From positions 7,440,001 through 7,504,000 of the forward strand of contig JBHGNT010000020.1 in assembly GCA_043228905.1 (NCBI GenBank): DNA of 64,000 bases. Reading direction: 5' to 3'. A model generated the notes under the pieces. It was given only the letters and a program-made list of their open reading frames with translations. It was not told where the DNA came from and did not search any database. Below are positions 1 through 9,851 of this stretch, in pieces. The number at the start of each line of letters is the position of its first letter. Position 1 is the first letter of the stretch. The stretch is from Azolla caroliniana. Lineage: Eukaryota > Polypodiophyta. The translations under genes and the position numbers were made by a program.

Positions 1-1349
1 CGACTTACAGTCGATGCTCCTGGTAGAGGAGAACCACGCGGGTGCGTGGACGAGCACGTACACCGACAGCAAGATGTTGTACACGGAGGGAGAAAGGCCC
101 CGTTGTCGTGGCGGACGAGGCGAGTCGGTACGCAATGGAAGCGGCCGACGAGATCAAGGAAGAAGGCACCGAAGTGATGCCGACAGCAACTCCGAACCCT
201 CCGGAAATAGGGGGGAGTCGAAGCGATGAGAACCGGCAAGTGAAGGCCATCGCGGAGTGCTGGTACTGTGGCAAGAAAGACCACAGGGAAAGCGAGTGCT
301 GGAAGAAGCGCGCCGATTTGGAGAGAACCGGTTCCGGAAACAGGTCCGAACATACCGACAAGGGAAATCGGCAGCGATCGCACTACGCCGAAGACTCCGG
401 GAGAGACGGAGAAGGGTTTTTCTTCGTGACGAGACACGAAGCAAAGTCAATGAAACAAAACACCCCGAGATCGGACGAGGTGTGGTATGTAGACTCCGGC
501 GCGTCAAACCACATGACGAGCCATAAGGAGTGGTTCTCGTACCTTGAAAAACCGATACAACCTGGAGTAGTCGCAACAGGAGACGACACTCTGCATCCGA
601 TCATGAATGTCGGAGAAGTTCCCCTTAGCCATGTCAGGTAGAAAGGGAAACTCATGAACGTGCTGCACGTTCCGACAATCACGAAGAACTTGGTCTCGGT
701 CGGATAGATCGTCGACCAAGGGATGAAGGTTCGGTTTACACACCTCGGGTGCTTCATTGAGGAAGAAGGCCGTGTGATTGCGCAAGGGCGTAGAGACGGG
801 AGGATGTTCATCCTCGACTCCACTGACGGCGGCACCGCAATGTTCGCGAAGGGACAAAAGACCGAGTCGGACATCGACTTGTGGCACAAGCGTATAGGCC
901 ACGTCAACTACCAGCGGCTTCAAGATCTGCAATCGAAACAGGTAGTGTTCGGATTGCCCAAATTTAGTGGCCGAAAGGCACAAGTTTGTGAAGCCTGCCA
1001 GCTCGGGAAGCAACACCGACTTCCTTTCCCCAACGAGCGAAACCGGAGCCGGAACAAGCTCAACCTTATACACTCCGATGTATGGGGGCCGGCACAAAAC
1101 GTTAGTCTTGGCGGGAGCCGATATTTCGTCTCCTTCATCGACGACCACACGCGGCACACGTGGATCTACCTCATTGAGAGGAAGAGCGAAGTCTTCGATT
1201 GTTTCCGGGACCTCAAAGGGTTCGTGGAAACGGAAACGGGACGAAAGATCAAGTGTCTGCGGTCGGATGGCGGGAAAGAGTACTTTTCCGATCAATTCAA
1301 CGGTTACCTACAACAAATGGGAATTCTCCGCGAATTCAGTTGTAGATAC
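1..1349 (+). pseudogene. Copia A polyprotein, part 1: gag tail, CCHC, protease, integrase N-half
   Basis: The frame starting at base 2 encodes the end of gag (LQSMLLVEENHAG). Near 210-216 a run of six G, against five in sister element D, shifts the frame, which then continues in the frame of base 42. A zinc knuckle CWYCGKKDHRESEC lies near 260-302; its usual Gly before His is Asp here. The protease core YVDSGASNHMT is near 487-520, the GAG-pre-integrase segment LWHKRIGH near 880-905, and the integrase residues Asp (HSDVWGP) and Asp (LRSDGGKEY) follow. Stops at 639-641 and about 705-707 replace Gln codons (CAG to TAG) that are intact in D. The segment ends at the B insertion, before the third catalytic residue Glu. 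It cannot make a working product. Confidence 0.92.
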
Positions 1350-2179
1350 TGTTGGGAGACAGGTCCCTCCGGATGGGAAGGGAGAAGAACAGTGCCGACG
1401 AACAATCTCGGCCGAGGCCGAAATCGGAAGAGGAGTACCCGGCTACGGAGAGCCGGATGATACAGACCCGGTATGAACCGGATGAGGAGTACCCGGCTAC
1501 GGAGAGCCGGATGATACAGACCCGGTATGAACCGGATGAGGAGTACCTGGCTACGGAGAGCCGGATGGTGTAGACCCGGTATGAACCGGATGAGGAGTAC
1601 CTGGCTACGGAGAGCCGGATGGTGCAGACCCGGTATGAACCGGATGAGGAGTACCCGGCTACGGAGAGCCGGATGATATAGACCCGGTATGAACCGGATG
1701 AAGAGACATATTCGTAAATATGTTTCTGAGAGTCCATCGAGGCTATATTTGTAAATAGCCGAAAAGTCATATTGGTATAAATATGACTTAGGGCAAACTT
1801 TTAGTAAGTGTTGATAGTGGTTGTCATTCTTGTTGGTGCAAGAATAGAGCGTGTGTGTAACTATACAGAGAGAGAGAGAGAGAGAGAGAGAGTGAAAGAG
1901 GTCGCTGCCTCTGTTGTAACTGCCGCCTGTGGCGAAGATCTGTGAGCACGAGGTCGTTGCCTCAGTGAACTCACTGTTGTACATTCTTACATAGTGACAG
2001 TTTGTAGCCTGTGGGCTGCCGTGGTTTTTCCCCTAGTTTGGGGTTTTCCACGTAAACCTCCTGTGTATATTTGTTTCTTCTCTCCTTTGTGTCGTGCATT
2101 TGTTCCCCATTTTCTGCATATGAAAAGAAGCTCGGTTGTGGCCGAGCGTTGGACATAAGGAGCGTTTGAGTTCCCGTCA
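1350..2179 (+). repeat. 5' LTR of copia B with five 54-bp internal repeats
   Basis: An 830-bp LTR running from TGTTGG to CCGTCA. From about 1436 to 1703 it holds five tandem copies of a 54-bp unit with the core GGAGAGCCGGATG. A TATA-like GGTATAAATATGAC lies at about 1775-1788. A (GA)n tract is at about 1867-1891, and it is shorter in the 3' LTR. The downstream part carries CCGTGGTTTTTCCCC, a signature shared with the diverged LTR at 12265. Confidence 0.93.
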
Positions 2180-2181
2180 AG

Positions 2182-2193
2182 TGGTATCAGAGC
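2182..2193 (+). other. Primer binding site of copia B
   Basis: TGGTATCAGAGC begins three bases after the 5' LTR end. It is complementary to the 3' end of plant initiator Met-tRNA, the usual primer for copia minus-strand DNA synthesis. Confidence 0.93.
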
Positions 2194-2209
2194 GAAATCG
2201 ACACAGAAA

Positions 2210-5200
2210 ATGGACGAATCGTTTGGCGGCATGTTCAAGCTCACCGGCTCCAACTATTCAGTGTGGAAGTCGAAGATGAGGGACATGCTCGTGGTTAAAG
2301 ACCTCTGGCTGCCGGTTCAATTCGGGGACAAGAGACCGGACAAAATCGACGCCGCGATATGGGAGGTGATGCACATGAAGACAACGGCGTACATACGGTG
2401 CTTCATCGACATGAGCCTGTACAACAACTTCAATGAAGAGAGCAAGGCTCATGAGCTCTGGGAGAAGATCGGCATAATGTTTCAGAACAAAAATGTTGTC
2501 AATCAGGTGTCGGTATTCCGGAAGCTAGTAAGACTCCGGTACCAAGATGGCTCCAGCATGGCGGAGCACATGAATGCCTTCCAGGGGCTGATCCACCAGG
2601 CTACTTCATTGGAAGTACCTCTCGCCGATGAGGTACTAGCGCTACTCCTGCTCGGTTCCCTCCCGGATAGCTGGGAGACGTTGGTTGTTACTTTGGGCAA
2701 CGCCGGGCCGGAAGGAAAACGGTTATCCCTAGCAAGAGTAAAGTCGAGCTTGCTAGATGAGGAGGCGCATCGGAAGGATAAAGATACGAGCTCCGACTCC
2801 AAAGCGCTCCTTACCGAATCGGAACGCGGAAGACATAGAAACCGTAGTCCCCAGAACCGGGAGAAGTCGGGGACACGGTCAAAGTCAAGGGGGAGGCCCA
2901 CTTGCTTCTATTGCGGCAAGCCGGGTCACTTCCAAAAGAACTGTCGGCATTTCCGTAAAGACAAGGAAACCGATGGTACCGATTCGAAGCGGACCCCGGA
3001 CCGGAAGGGGCCGGACCGGAAGGGAACGACGGCAATCGCGGCAAGTGAAGAAGAGTTGATGCTCATCACCGAGGAGTGTGAGATAAACCTTGCCGGCGAC
3101 GAGATGACCTGGGTGGTAGACTCCGGAGCATCGTTCCACCTTACCCCGGACCGGAAATGCTTCTCATCCTACTCAGCCGGTGATCACGGCTGTGTCCGGA
3201 TGGGGAATGAAGGTACATGCCGAATTGTCGGCATAGGAGATGTGTGGCTGACAACACCAACCGGATGCAAGTTGCTGTTGAAGGATGTCCGACACGTTCC
3301 GGAAGTTCGTCTAAACCTGATATCAGCCGGTCGGCTAGATGATGAAGGCTACACGGGTAGCATCCGGAACGGTGTCATGAAGTTCAACAAAGGGAGCTTG
3401 ATTGTGGCTCGGGCCCGGAAGGTAAACACACTGTACCTGATGAATGCCCGGTTATGTCCGGAAGAAGTGAACGTGGCTTCCGACACTGCCGGTGAGCTAT
3501 GGCACAAGAGGCTGTGTCATATGAGCGAGAAGGGGATGAAGAGGCTTGCAGATGACAACCTCATTCCAGTGAAGAACGTGAACTTAGAGAAGTGCATTGA
3601 TTGTCTGGCCGGTAAGCAGAACCGGACCTCCTTCCGAGCAAGGCCACCGATGAGACGTAATGCACCACTAGAGTTGGTGCATACGGATGTGTGTCAAGTA
3701 GACACAAAGTCACACGCCGGAGCGCAGTACTTCGTGACGTTCATAGATGACCACCGCCGGAAGCTGTGGGCCACACCGTTGAAGACGAAGGATCATGTGT
3801 TATCCGTCTTCAAAGAGCTCCACGCAAGAGTGGAAAGAGAAACCGGCCGAAAGCTGAAGGCGGTTCGAGCAGACAATGGAGGAGAATACCGGGGGCAGTT
3901 CGAGGAGTACTGCCGCTCGAAGGGAATCCGGCTCGAATTTACCGTGCCGAAGACGCCGGAACTAAACGGACTGGCCGAGAGGATGAACCGGACCATAATG
4001 GAGAGGGTCCGGAGTATGCTAGCGCATGCAAAACTACCCAAGAAGTTTTGGGCTGAGGCATTGTCAACGGCGACATACGTGATAAACAGATCACCCTCAG
4101 TACCCTTGGACGGAGACACGTCATAGAGAGTATGGACCGATAAGGAAGTGTCCTACCGGCATCTGAAGGTGTTCGGGTGTCTCGCGTACGTGCATGTAGC
4201 TAAGGACCGGAGAGGAAAGCTAGATCCAAAGACTCGGCCATGCATATTCCTCGGTTACGGTGACGATGAGTTCGGCTACCGAGTGTGGGACCTGGTCGAC
4301 AAGAAGGTATTCCGGAGTTGAGATATTATCTTCATGGAGGACAAGACGCTCGCCGACTGGGAGTCGGAGAAGAAGATAATAAACTCTGAGTCGACCGGTA
4401 AGGATAGACTCTACGATGAGCAGACCCAACCGGCAAGAGACCGGTTAGCACTCGAGGAACCAGCCGGTTACGGTGAGGATACCGAACCGGCAGAAGAAGA
4501 AGTAGAGGAAGCTGAGACCGGAACCGGCCAAGACCCCGAATCGGATTCGGATGAAGAGCAAATGGAGGAGCCGGCTACCGAAGCCCAAAGACGGAGATAT
4601 CCTCTCAGAGAGAGAAGGGCCCCCCGGAGATATCCGGATGCAGAGCATGTTCTGCTGACCGATGAGGGGGAGCCGGAAAGCTTCAAAGAAGCGGAGGATG
4701 ACACCCACAGCCGAAAATGGTTAAGTGCCATGCAGGACGAGATGGATTCCCTGCATGAGAACCATACGTACGAATTGGTGGAGTTGCCGAAAGGAAAGCG
4801 AACACTCTGAAACAAGTGGGTGTACAAGTTGAAACCAGGAGATGCCGGCAACCCCCCGAGATACAAAGCCAGGATCGTGGTGAAGGGGTTCCAGCAGAAG
4901 AAGGGCGTGGACTTCGACGAGATATTTGCCCCGGTAGTAAAGATGACCTCCATCCGGACGGTGCTAAGTATAGTGACAAGCATGGACCTCGAGGTAGAGC
5001 AGCTAGACGTGAAGACGGCATTCCTTCACGGCGACCTCGAAGAAGGGATCTACATGCAGCAACTGGAAGGATTCGTGGAGAAAGAGAAGGAGCACCTGGT
5101 ATGCCGGTTGAAGAAGAGCCTGTACGGACTGAAGCAGGCTCCCCGACAGTGGTACCGGAAGTTCGACTCCTTCATGACCGATCAAGGGTACCACAAGACG

Positions 5201-5971
5201 CAGGCCGATCACTGCGTGTTTGTGAAGAAGTTTGAAGGAGGGGACTTCCTGATACTCCTTCTGTACGTGGATGACATGTTGATCATCGGACGTGACCAAG
5301 TCAAAATAAGGATGCTGAAGAAGGCTCTCAACCGGACCTTCTCAATGAAAGATTTGGGTCCGGCAAGACAGATGCTGGGGATGCATATCATTCGGGACCG
5401 GTCAAAGAAGCAATTATGGTTGTCATAGGAGAAGTACGTGACAAAGGTGCTTCACCGGTTCAACATGTCAGAAGCAAAACCGGTCAAATCGACACTTCCG
5501 GCAAACTGCAAGCTATCCGGTAAGCAAAGCCCGAAGACGAAAGCAGAGAAGTCGGATATGATGAAGATTCCATATGCCTCTGCTGTTGGGAGCTTGATGT
5601 ATGCAATGGTTTGTACCCGACCGGACATAGGATACGCAGTCGGAGTGGTGAGCCGGTTCATGAGCAATCCCGGCAAGGAGCACTGGAACGCGGTCAAATG
5701 GATACTCCGGTATTTGAAGGGCACTTCAAATATGTGTCTCCGATTCGGCTCCGGAAAACCTCAACTGGACGGTTTCACCGATTCGGACATGTTGGCTGAT
5801 GTGGATACCAGCCGGTCTACATCCGGGTATGTAATGGCATATGCAGGGGGAGCTATTTCGTGGCAGTCGAGGCTGCAGAAGACGGTTGCATTGTCAACCA
5901 CAGAGGCGGAGTACATGGCGGCTGTGGAGGCCGGCAAGGAAATATTATGGATGAAGGACTTCATCGAAGAG
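2210..5971 (+). pseudogene. Copia B gag-pol polyprotein with four in-frame stops
   Basis: One uninterrupted frame of 1254 codons with no frameshift. Gag occupies residues 1 to about 225. The CCHC knuckle CFYCGKPGHFQKNC starts at residue 232 and the protease motif WVVDSGAS has its Asp at residue 304. Then come GAG-pre-integrase (LWHKRLCHM), the integrase D-D-E residues (HTDVCQ, RADNGGEY, LAERMNR), reverse transcriptase (KWVYKLK to YVDDMLI) and RNase H. Stops lie at 4124-4126, 4319-4321, 4808-4810 and 5426-5428. Three are simply explained as CGA or CAG to TGA or TAG. RNase H is cut after its active-site region near FIEELG, where the frame runs into LTR repeat sequence. The start at 2210 is the first Met after the primer site and opens with a typical copia gag N-terminus. 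Confidence 0.94.
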
Positions 5972-5975
5972 CTCG

Positions 5976-6554
5976 GTACCTGGCTACGGAGAGCCGGATG
6001 GTGCAGACCCGGTATGAACCGGATGAGGAGTACCCGGCTACGAAGAGCCGGATGATACAGACCCGGTATGAACCGGATGAAGAGACATATTCGTAAATAT
6101 GTTTCTGAGAGTCCATCGAGGCTATATTTGTAAATAGCCGAAAAGTCATATTGGTATAACTATGACTTAGGGCAAACTTTTAGTAAGTGTTGATAGTGGT
6201 TGTCATTCTTGTTGGTGCAATAATAGAGCGTGTGTGTAACTATACAGAGAGAGAGAGAGAGAGTGAGTGAAAGAGGTCGCTGCCTCTGTTGTAACCGCCG
6301 CCTGTGGCGAAGATCTGTGAGCACGAGGTCGTTGCCTCAGTGAACTCACTGTTGTACATTCTTACATAGTGACAGTTTGTAGCCTGTGGGCTGCCGTGGT
6401 TTTTCCCCTAGTTTGGGGTTTTCCACGTAAACCTCCCGTGTATATTTTTTTCTTCTCTCCTTTGTGTCGTGCATTTTTTCCCCGTTTTCTGCGTATGAAA
6501 AGAAGCTCGGTTGTGGCCAAGCGTTGGACATAAGGAGCGTTTGAGTTCCCGTCA
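5976..6554 (+). repeat. Truncated 3' LTR of copia B
   Basis: This LTR lacks about 250 bp of its 5' side. It begins inside the 54-bp repeat array, with two of the five units left, directly fused to RNase H coding sequence. The bases GTACC at 5976-5980 could belong to either side of the junction. From there to 6554 it matches the 5' LTR closely. Confidence 0.9.
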
Positions 6555-8983
6555 GATACACGCCAGAGCAAAACGGCGTGGCCGAGAGAAAGAATCGGTT
6601 AGTTGTGGAAGCGGCACGGGCAATGCTGGAGGAGAAGAGCTTGCCCAAGTTCTACTGGGCCGAGGCGGTAAGGACCGCGGTATACATCCAGAACCGGATT
6701 GGAGACAAAGTGTCGGCGCACGAGCTATATTTCGGAACGAAACCGAACTTGCGACACTTGAGGGTGTTCGGTAGCATTGCGTATGTGCATGTACCGAAGG
6801 AGAAAAGGAGGAAGCTAGACGCAAAGGCCGAGAAGTGCATCTTGGTAGGTTACTCGGACGAGCAGAAGGGTTATAAGTGTTATAACCCTCGCACCAAACA
6901 AGCGCGTGCCAGCCGCGATGTTGTGTTTGACGAGTCCGCGTCCTGGTACCTACCCCCGACTCGGAACCCCGTCTCCAATACGAGCTCTGACGATGAGGTC
7001 AGCGAGGCCGAGATGCCTCCGGATAAGCCCGAAATCGAGACCCGCGAAGAGAGTCCGATTTCACTCCGGTTAAGTGGACCGATTGGACGACTGAGTCGGT
7101 ACAACTAGTCCGATGAAGAACCGGCGAGTAGTGGAGACTCGGCCGTGCATTCCCCGTGCAGGAAGCCGAGGAGACGGCTTACGCGCAAAGAGAAAGGGAA
7201 GAAGAAGGTGTCGGATTCCGGCACGGAAAGGAACGAGTCAGACCGACGCGAGTCCGACTCCGAGGGAACCGGTGACAGGTCTTTAAAGGTGAAGATCGCG
7301 TCGACCGAGAAGGCCTCGACATCAGTTAATGTGAGATTACGCCGATCTACCCGCCAAAAGAACCCAGTTGTGCGGTTCGGATACAACGAGTATATGGCGC
7401 ATCATTATGCGTACATGACCCATGTAGCGGAAGTGCGTGAGCCGGAGAGCTACGCAGAAGCGGCTAAAGACGCGAATTGGCGTGCCGCGATGGAGGAAGA
7501 GATGCACGCATTGGCGGAGAACGAGACCTCGGACCTGGTTGACGCACCAAACGGGGTAAAACCGATCGGGTGTAGGTGGGTGTACAAGGTCAAGTACAAC
7601 ACCGATGGCTCGGTCAACCGGTACAAGGCTCGGCTAGTGGCAAAGGGCTACGCGCAGAAACACGGCATCGACTACGATGAGACGTTTGCGCCAGTTGCGA
7701 AAATGACGACCGTCCGTGTTTTGCTGGCAGTAGCTGTGGCGAAGGGGTGGCACTTACATCAGATGGATGTAAAGAATGCATTCCTGCAAGGTGACCTTGA
7801 GGAACAGGTGTACATGGTACAGCCCCCCGGATTTCACTCCGGAACAAACTCCTCAGCAGTATGCCGACTGAAGAAGTCCCTTTACGGACTGAAGCAAGCC
7901 CCGCGTGCTTGGAACGCGAAGATCACACAACAACTGCGTTGGATGGGCTTCGTCACGACAAAATCGGACTCTTCCCTGTTCATCCGGAAAGGTCGACTCG
8001 GACCGGTTAGTATTCTACTATATGTTGATGACTTGGTCATCACCAGCGCCGACCTAGGTGAAATCGACCGCGTGAAGCTTCAACTTGCGGCATCGTTCGA
8101 CATGAAGGATCTGGGGGACCTTCATTACTTCCTCGGGATTTAAGTGATCCGTACCCCCGAAGGCATATTGATCAGCCAACGTCACTACATGCTGGGTAAG
8201 ACCGTCTCGACTCCTCTGGACAGAACTGTCAAGCTTCGTCCCGATACGGGAAAGGTATGCGACCCGACGAGGTTCCGACAAATTGTCGGAAGCCTCATAT
8301 ACTTGACCATCACCCGACCCGACCTCAGTTATCCGATTGGGGTGATCAATCAGTTCATGGCACGACCTACCGAGGAGCACCTTCAGTGTGCGCAACGCGT
8401 ACTTCGGTATGTAAGCGGCACTAAGGACCTCGGACTGCTATATCGGACCGGTGCAGCCGCGCAGTTAGTCGGCTACACCGATGCTGATTGGGTTGGCAAC
8501 GCCGCCAATCGCCGATCCACGTCTGGATACGCGTTCTCCCTCGGGAGTGTCGCGATCGCATGGAGCAGTAAGAAGCAGCCGACAGTTGCCCTGTCGAGCA
8601 CCGAAGCTGAGTACAGAGGAGCGGCTGTCGCGACATGCGAAGCCATATGGTTGAAGCGGCTTCTTAAGGACCTGCAAGAGCAGGTGACCGATCCAATGAC
8701 GATCTACTACGACAACTTAAGCAGTATCCAACTCGCGAAGAACCCCGTCTTCCACACACGGATCAAGCACATTGAGGTGCACTACCATTTCGTCCGTGAG
8801 CGTGTCCTTTCCGGCGAAATCGAACTTCAGTACGTTCCGACGGATCGGCAGACTGCCGACATCTTCACCAAGCCTCTTGGTCTGGACAAGTTGCGGCAAT
8901 TCTCAGGTGCGCTCGGGTTACGTCACCTTGACATGCCGAACTTGAGGGGGAGAACAGTCCCGAACGACCAAGCAAGGCAGTAG
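6555..8983 (+). pseudogene. Copia A polyprotein, part 2: integrase C-half, RT, RNase H
   Basis: The reading resumes with TPEQNGVAERKNR, which carries the integrase Glu. It continues through the integrase tail (VGYSDEQKGYKCYNPRT), a charged linker, reverse transcriptase (CRWVYKVKYN to LLYVDDLVI) and RNase H (DADWVGNAANRRSTSGY, STEAEYRGA, TADIFTKPLG). Stops at 7106-7108 (CAG to TAG) and 8141-8143 break the frame. Near 8192 an in-frame gap of about 33 bp removes residues that element D retains after QRHYVL. At 8981-8983 TAG replaces a Trp codon of D. No frameshift occurs between 6555 and 8983. Confidence 0.92.
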
Positions 8984-9471
8984 GAAAGGAGCGGACACGC
9001 GACACCGAGTCGGTTGACAAGTTCGACATCGGATCGGCTGAAGAAGCCGAGGGCGGACCCGCGGAAAAGTTCGGAAGCAGACAGAAGGGGAGCAACCGAG
9101 GGAGAGAGCCGAAGCCAACCACGCATGGGGAAGATGACGCCATCGAAGGCGAGAAAACCGAAGACGAGTTGGAGACAGCCAACTCGGACGAGAGCGAAGA
9201 CCGATCGGAGGTAGCCGAGTCGGTTCGGATGTTTGATTCAGACACGCTGAATCAACCGAGGCCCAAGCGGAAGAAAAGGCAGCAAGAGAAGCGTCAACAC
9301 CGCAACAGCAGAAAAGCTGATAAGGGCCGCATGAGCAGACAAGCCGACCGGAAGGGTCAAAGCGCGCGGAGTCGAACAGATCGAGGAGTGCGAGCGAGGC
9401 GTGAAGCCAGGAGGAACCGGTGCTGTGAAGATCCCGAAGAGCCTCAAGTTGAGCTTGAGGGGGAGTGTTGA
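8984..9471 (+). pseudogene. C-terminal charged extension of the copia A polyprotein
   Basis: In element D the RNase H frame runs on without interruption into a Lys/Arg/Glu/Ser-rich segment. In A the same protein sequence is present but broken by the stop at 8981 and a frameshift. The frame 9169-9471 reads METANSDESEDRSEVAESV and then MFDSDTLNQPRPKRKKRQQE, and ends GEC inside the first bases of the LTR, so the polypurine tract is itself coding (LEGE). No transmembrane segment or known domain is recognised. Element I carries a diverged version. A nuclear or nucleic-acid-binding role would be a guess from charge alone. Confidence 0.7.
9442..9465 (+). other. Polypurine tract of copia A with overlapping palindrome
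   Basis: TTGAGGGGGAG ends at the LTR start and is the plus-strand primer tract. It overlaps the perfect stem CCTCAAG-TTGAG-CTTGAGG at 9442-9460. Confidence 0.85.
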
Positions 9472-9851
9472 GAGACAAGCTCAACATCGGCCGGATTGGC
9501 TGAAGAAGCCGAGGACCGGATCGGTTGGGACCGATCGGTTAGGCCGAGTACGTAAACCGGGAGGTCATTAGGAAAGATATTCCGTGAGGAATATATTTGG
9601 GAGTTAGTGTAGGGGCTCTTGATGAGCATTGAAGTACTGTCAGTACTTCGATCAGTCCTTCTAGGACTTGTATAAAAGTGCTCACTGAGCACGTCTTATG
9701 TACAGACTTGAGTATTATTATTGAATATAGTTTTTGTGTCTACTCTCTCTGTCTCTCCCGCGTATACCGTGTAAGCCCAAGCTCTCCATTGAACCTGAGT
9801 TTCCTTCCTCTGTTCTGTCTTCATACCTGCTTCCGCACGCTACTTTCTACA
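9466..9851 (+). repeat. 3' LTR of copia A
   Basis: 386 bp from TGTTGAGAGACAAGC to CTACA. It is about 70 bp shorter than the LTRs of D, mainly through loss of a segment between two AAACCGG-type repeats. It holds a terminal stem TGTTGAG/CTCAACA (9466-9486), the palindrome GAAGTACTG-T-CAGTACTTC (9631-9649), a TATA box TATAAAA (9671-9677) and, directly after it, GTGCTCA-C-TGAGCAC (9678-9692). Confidence 0.9.

Larger units (their letters stand above)
1350..6554 (+). mobile_element. Copia element B (Tnt1/Tork-like), nested in A
   Basis: A nearly full-length Ty1/copia retrotransposon. Its 5' LTR starts TGTTGGGAG at 1350 and its 3' LTR ends CCCGTCA at 6554, flanked by the 5-bp duplication GATAC. A primer site TGGTATCAGAGC, complementary to initiator Met-tRNA, is at 2182-2193. 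One polyprotein frame runs 2210-5971. Integrase and RT motifs resemble the tobacco Tnt1 group (for example HMSEKG, LAERMNRT, YVDDMLI). A deletion has removed the end of RNase H, the polypurine tract and the first part of the 3' LTR. Over the shared part the LTRs differ at roughly ten positions, so the insertion is fairly recent relative to its host A. Confidence 0.95.
1..9851 (+). mobile_element. Copia element A (5' end off window), interrupted by element B
   Basis: A Ty1/copia retrotransposon read on the plus strand. Its 5' LTR and most of gag lie left of the window. The internal region runs 1-1349, is interrupted by element B, and resumes at 6555. The five bases GATAC at 1345-1349 and 6555-6559 are the target duplication of B, and the integrase reading continues across this point. 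The order is gag tail, CCHC knuckle, protease, integrase, reverse transcriptase, RNase H, a C-terminal extension, polypurine tract (9457-9465) and 3' LTR. Element D in this window is a closely related copy on the minus strand, and comparing the two shows the lesions of A. The bases after the LTR (AAGCT, 9852-9856) would be its target duplication, but the left copy cannot be seen. Confidence 0.93.

Noticed and set aside
5-361. Long antisense open frames over the copia elements
   Set aside because: They mirror the GC-rich gag-pol coding strands and carry no domain of their own.
1352-1573. Open frame of 73 codons with repeated EEYPATESRM segments as a possible gene
   Set aside because: It lies wholly within the U3 part of the copia B LTR and results from a 54-bp repeat; no start context or separate conservation supports a protein.
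2182-2193. TGGTATCAGAGC as part of a tRNA gene
   Set aside because: Only the primer-site complement of the tRNA 3' end is present here and at the other LTR borders; there is no cloverleaf, so these are retroelement primer sites.
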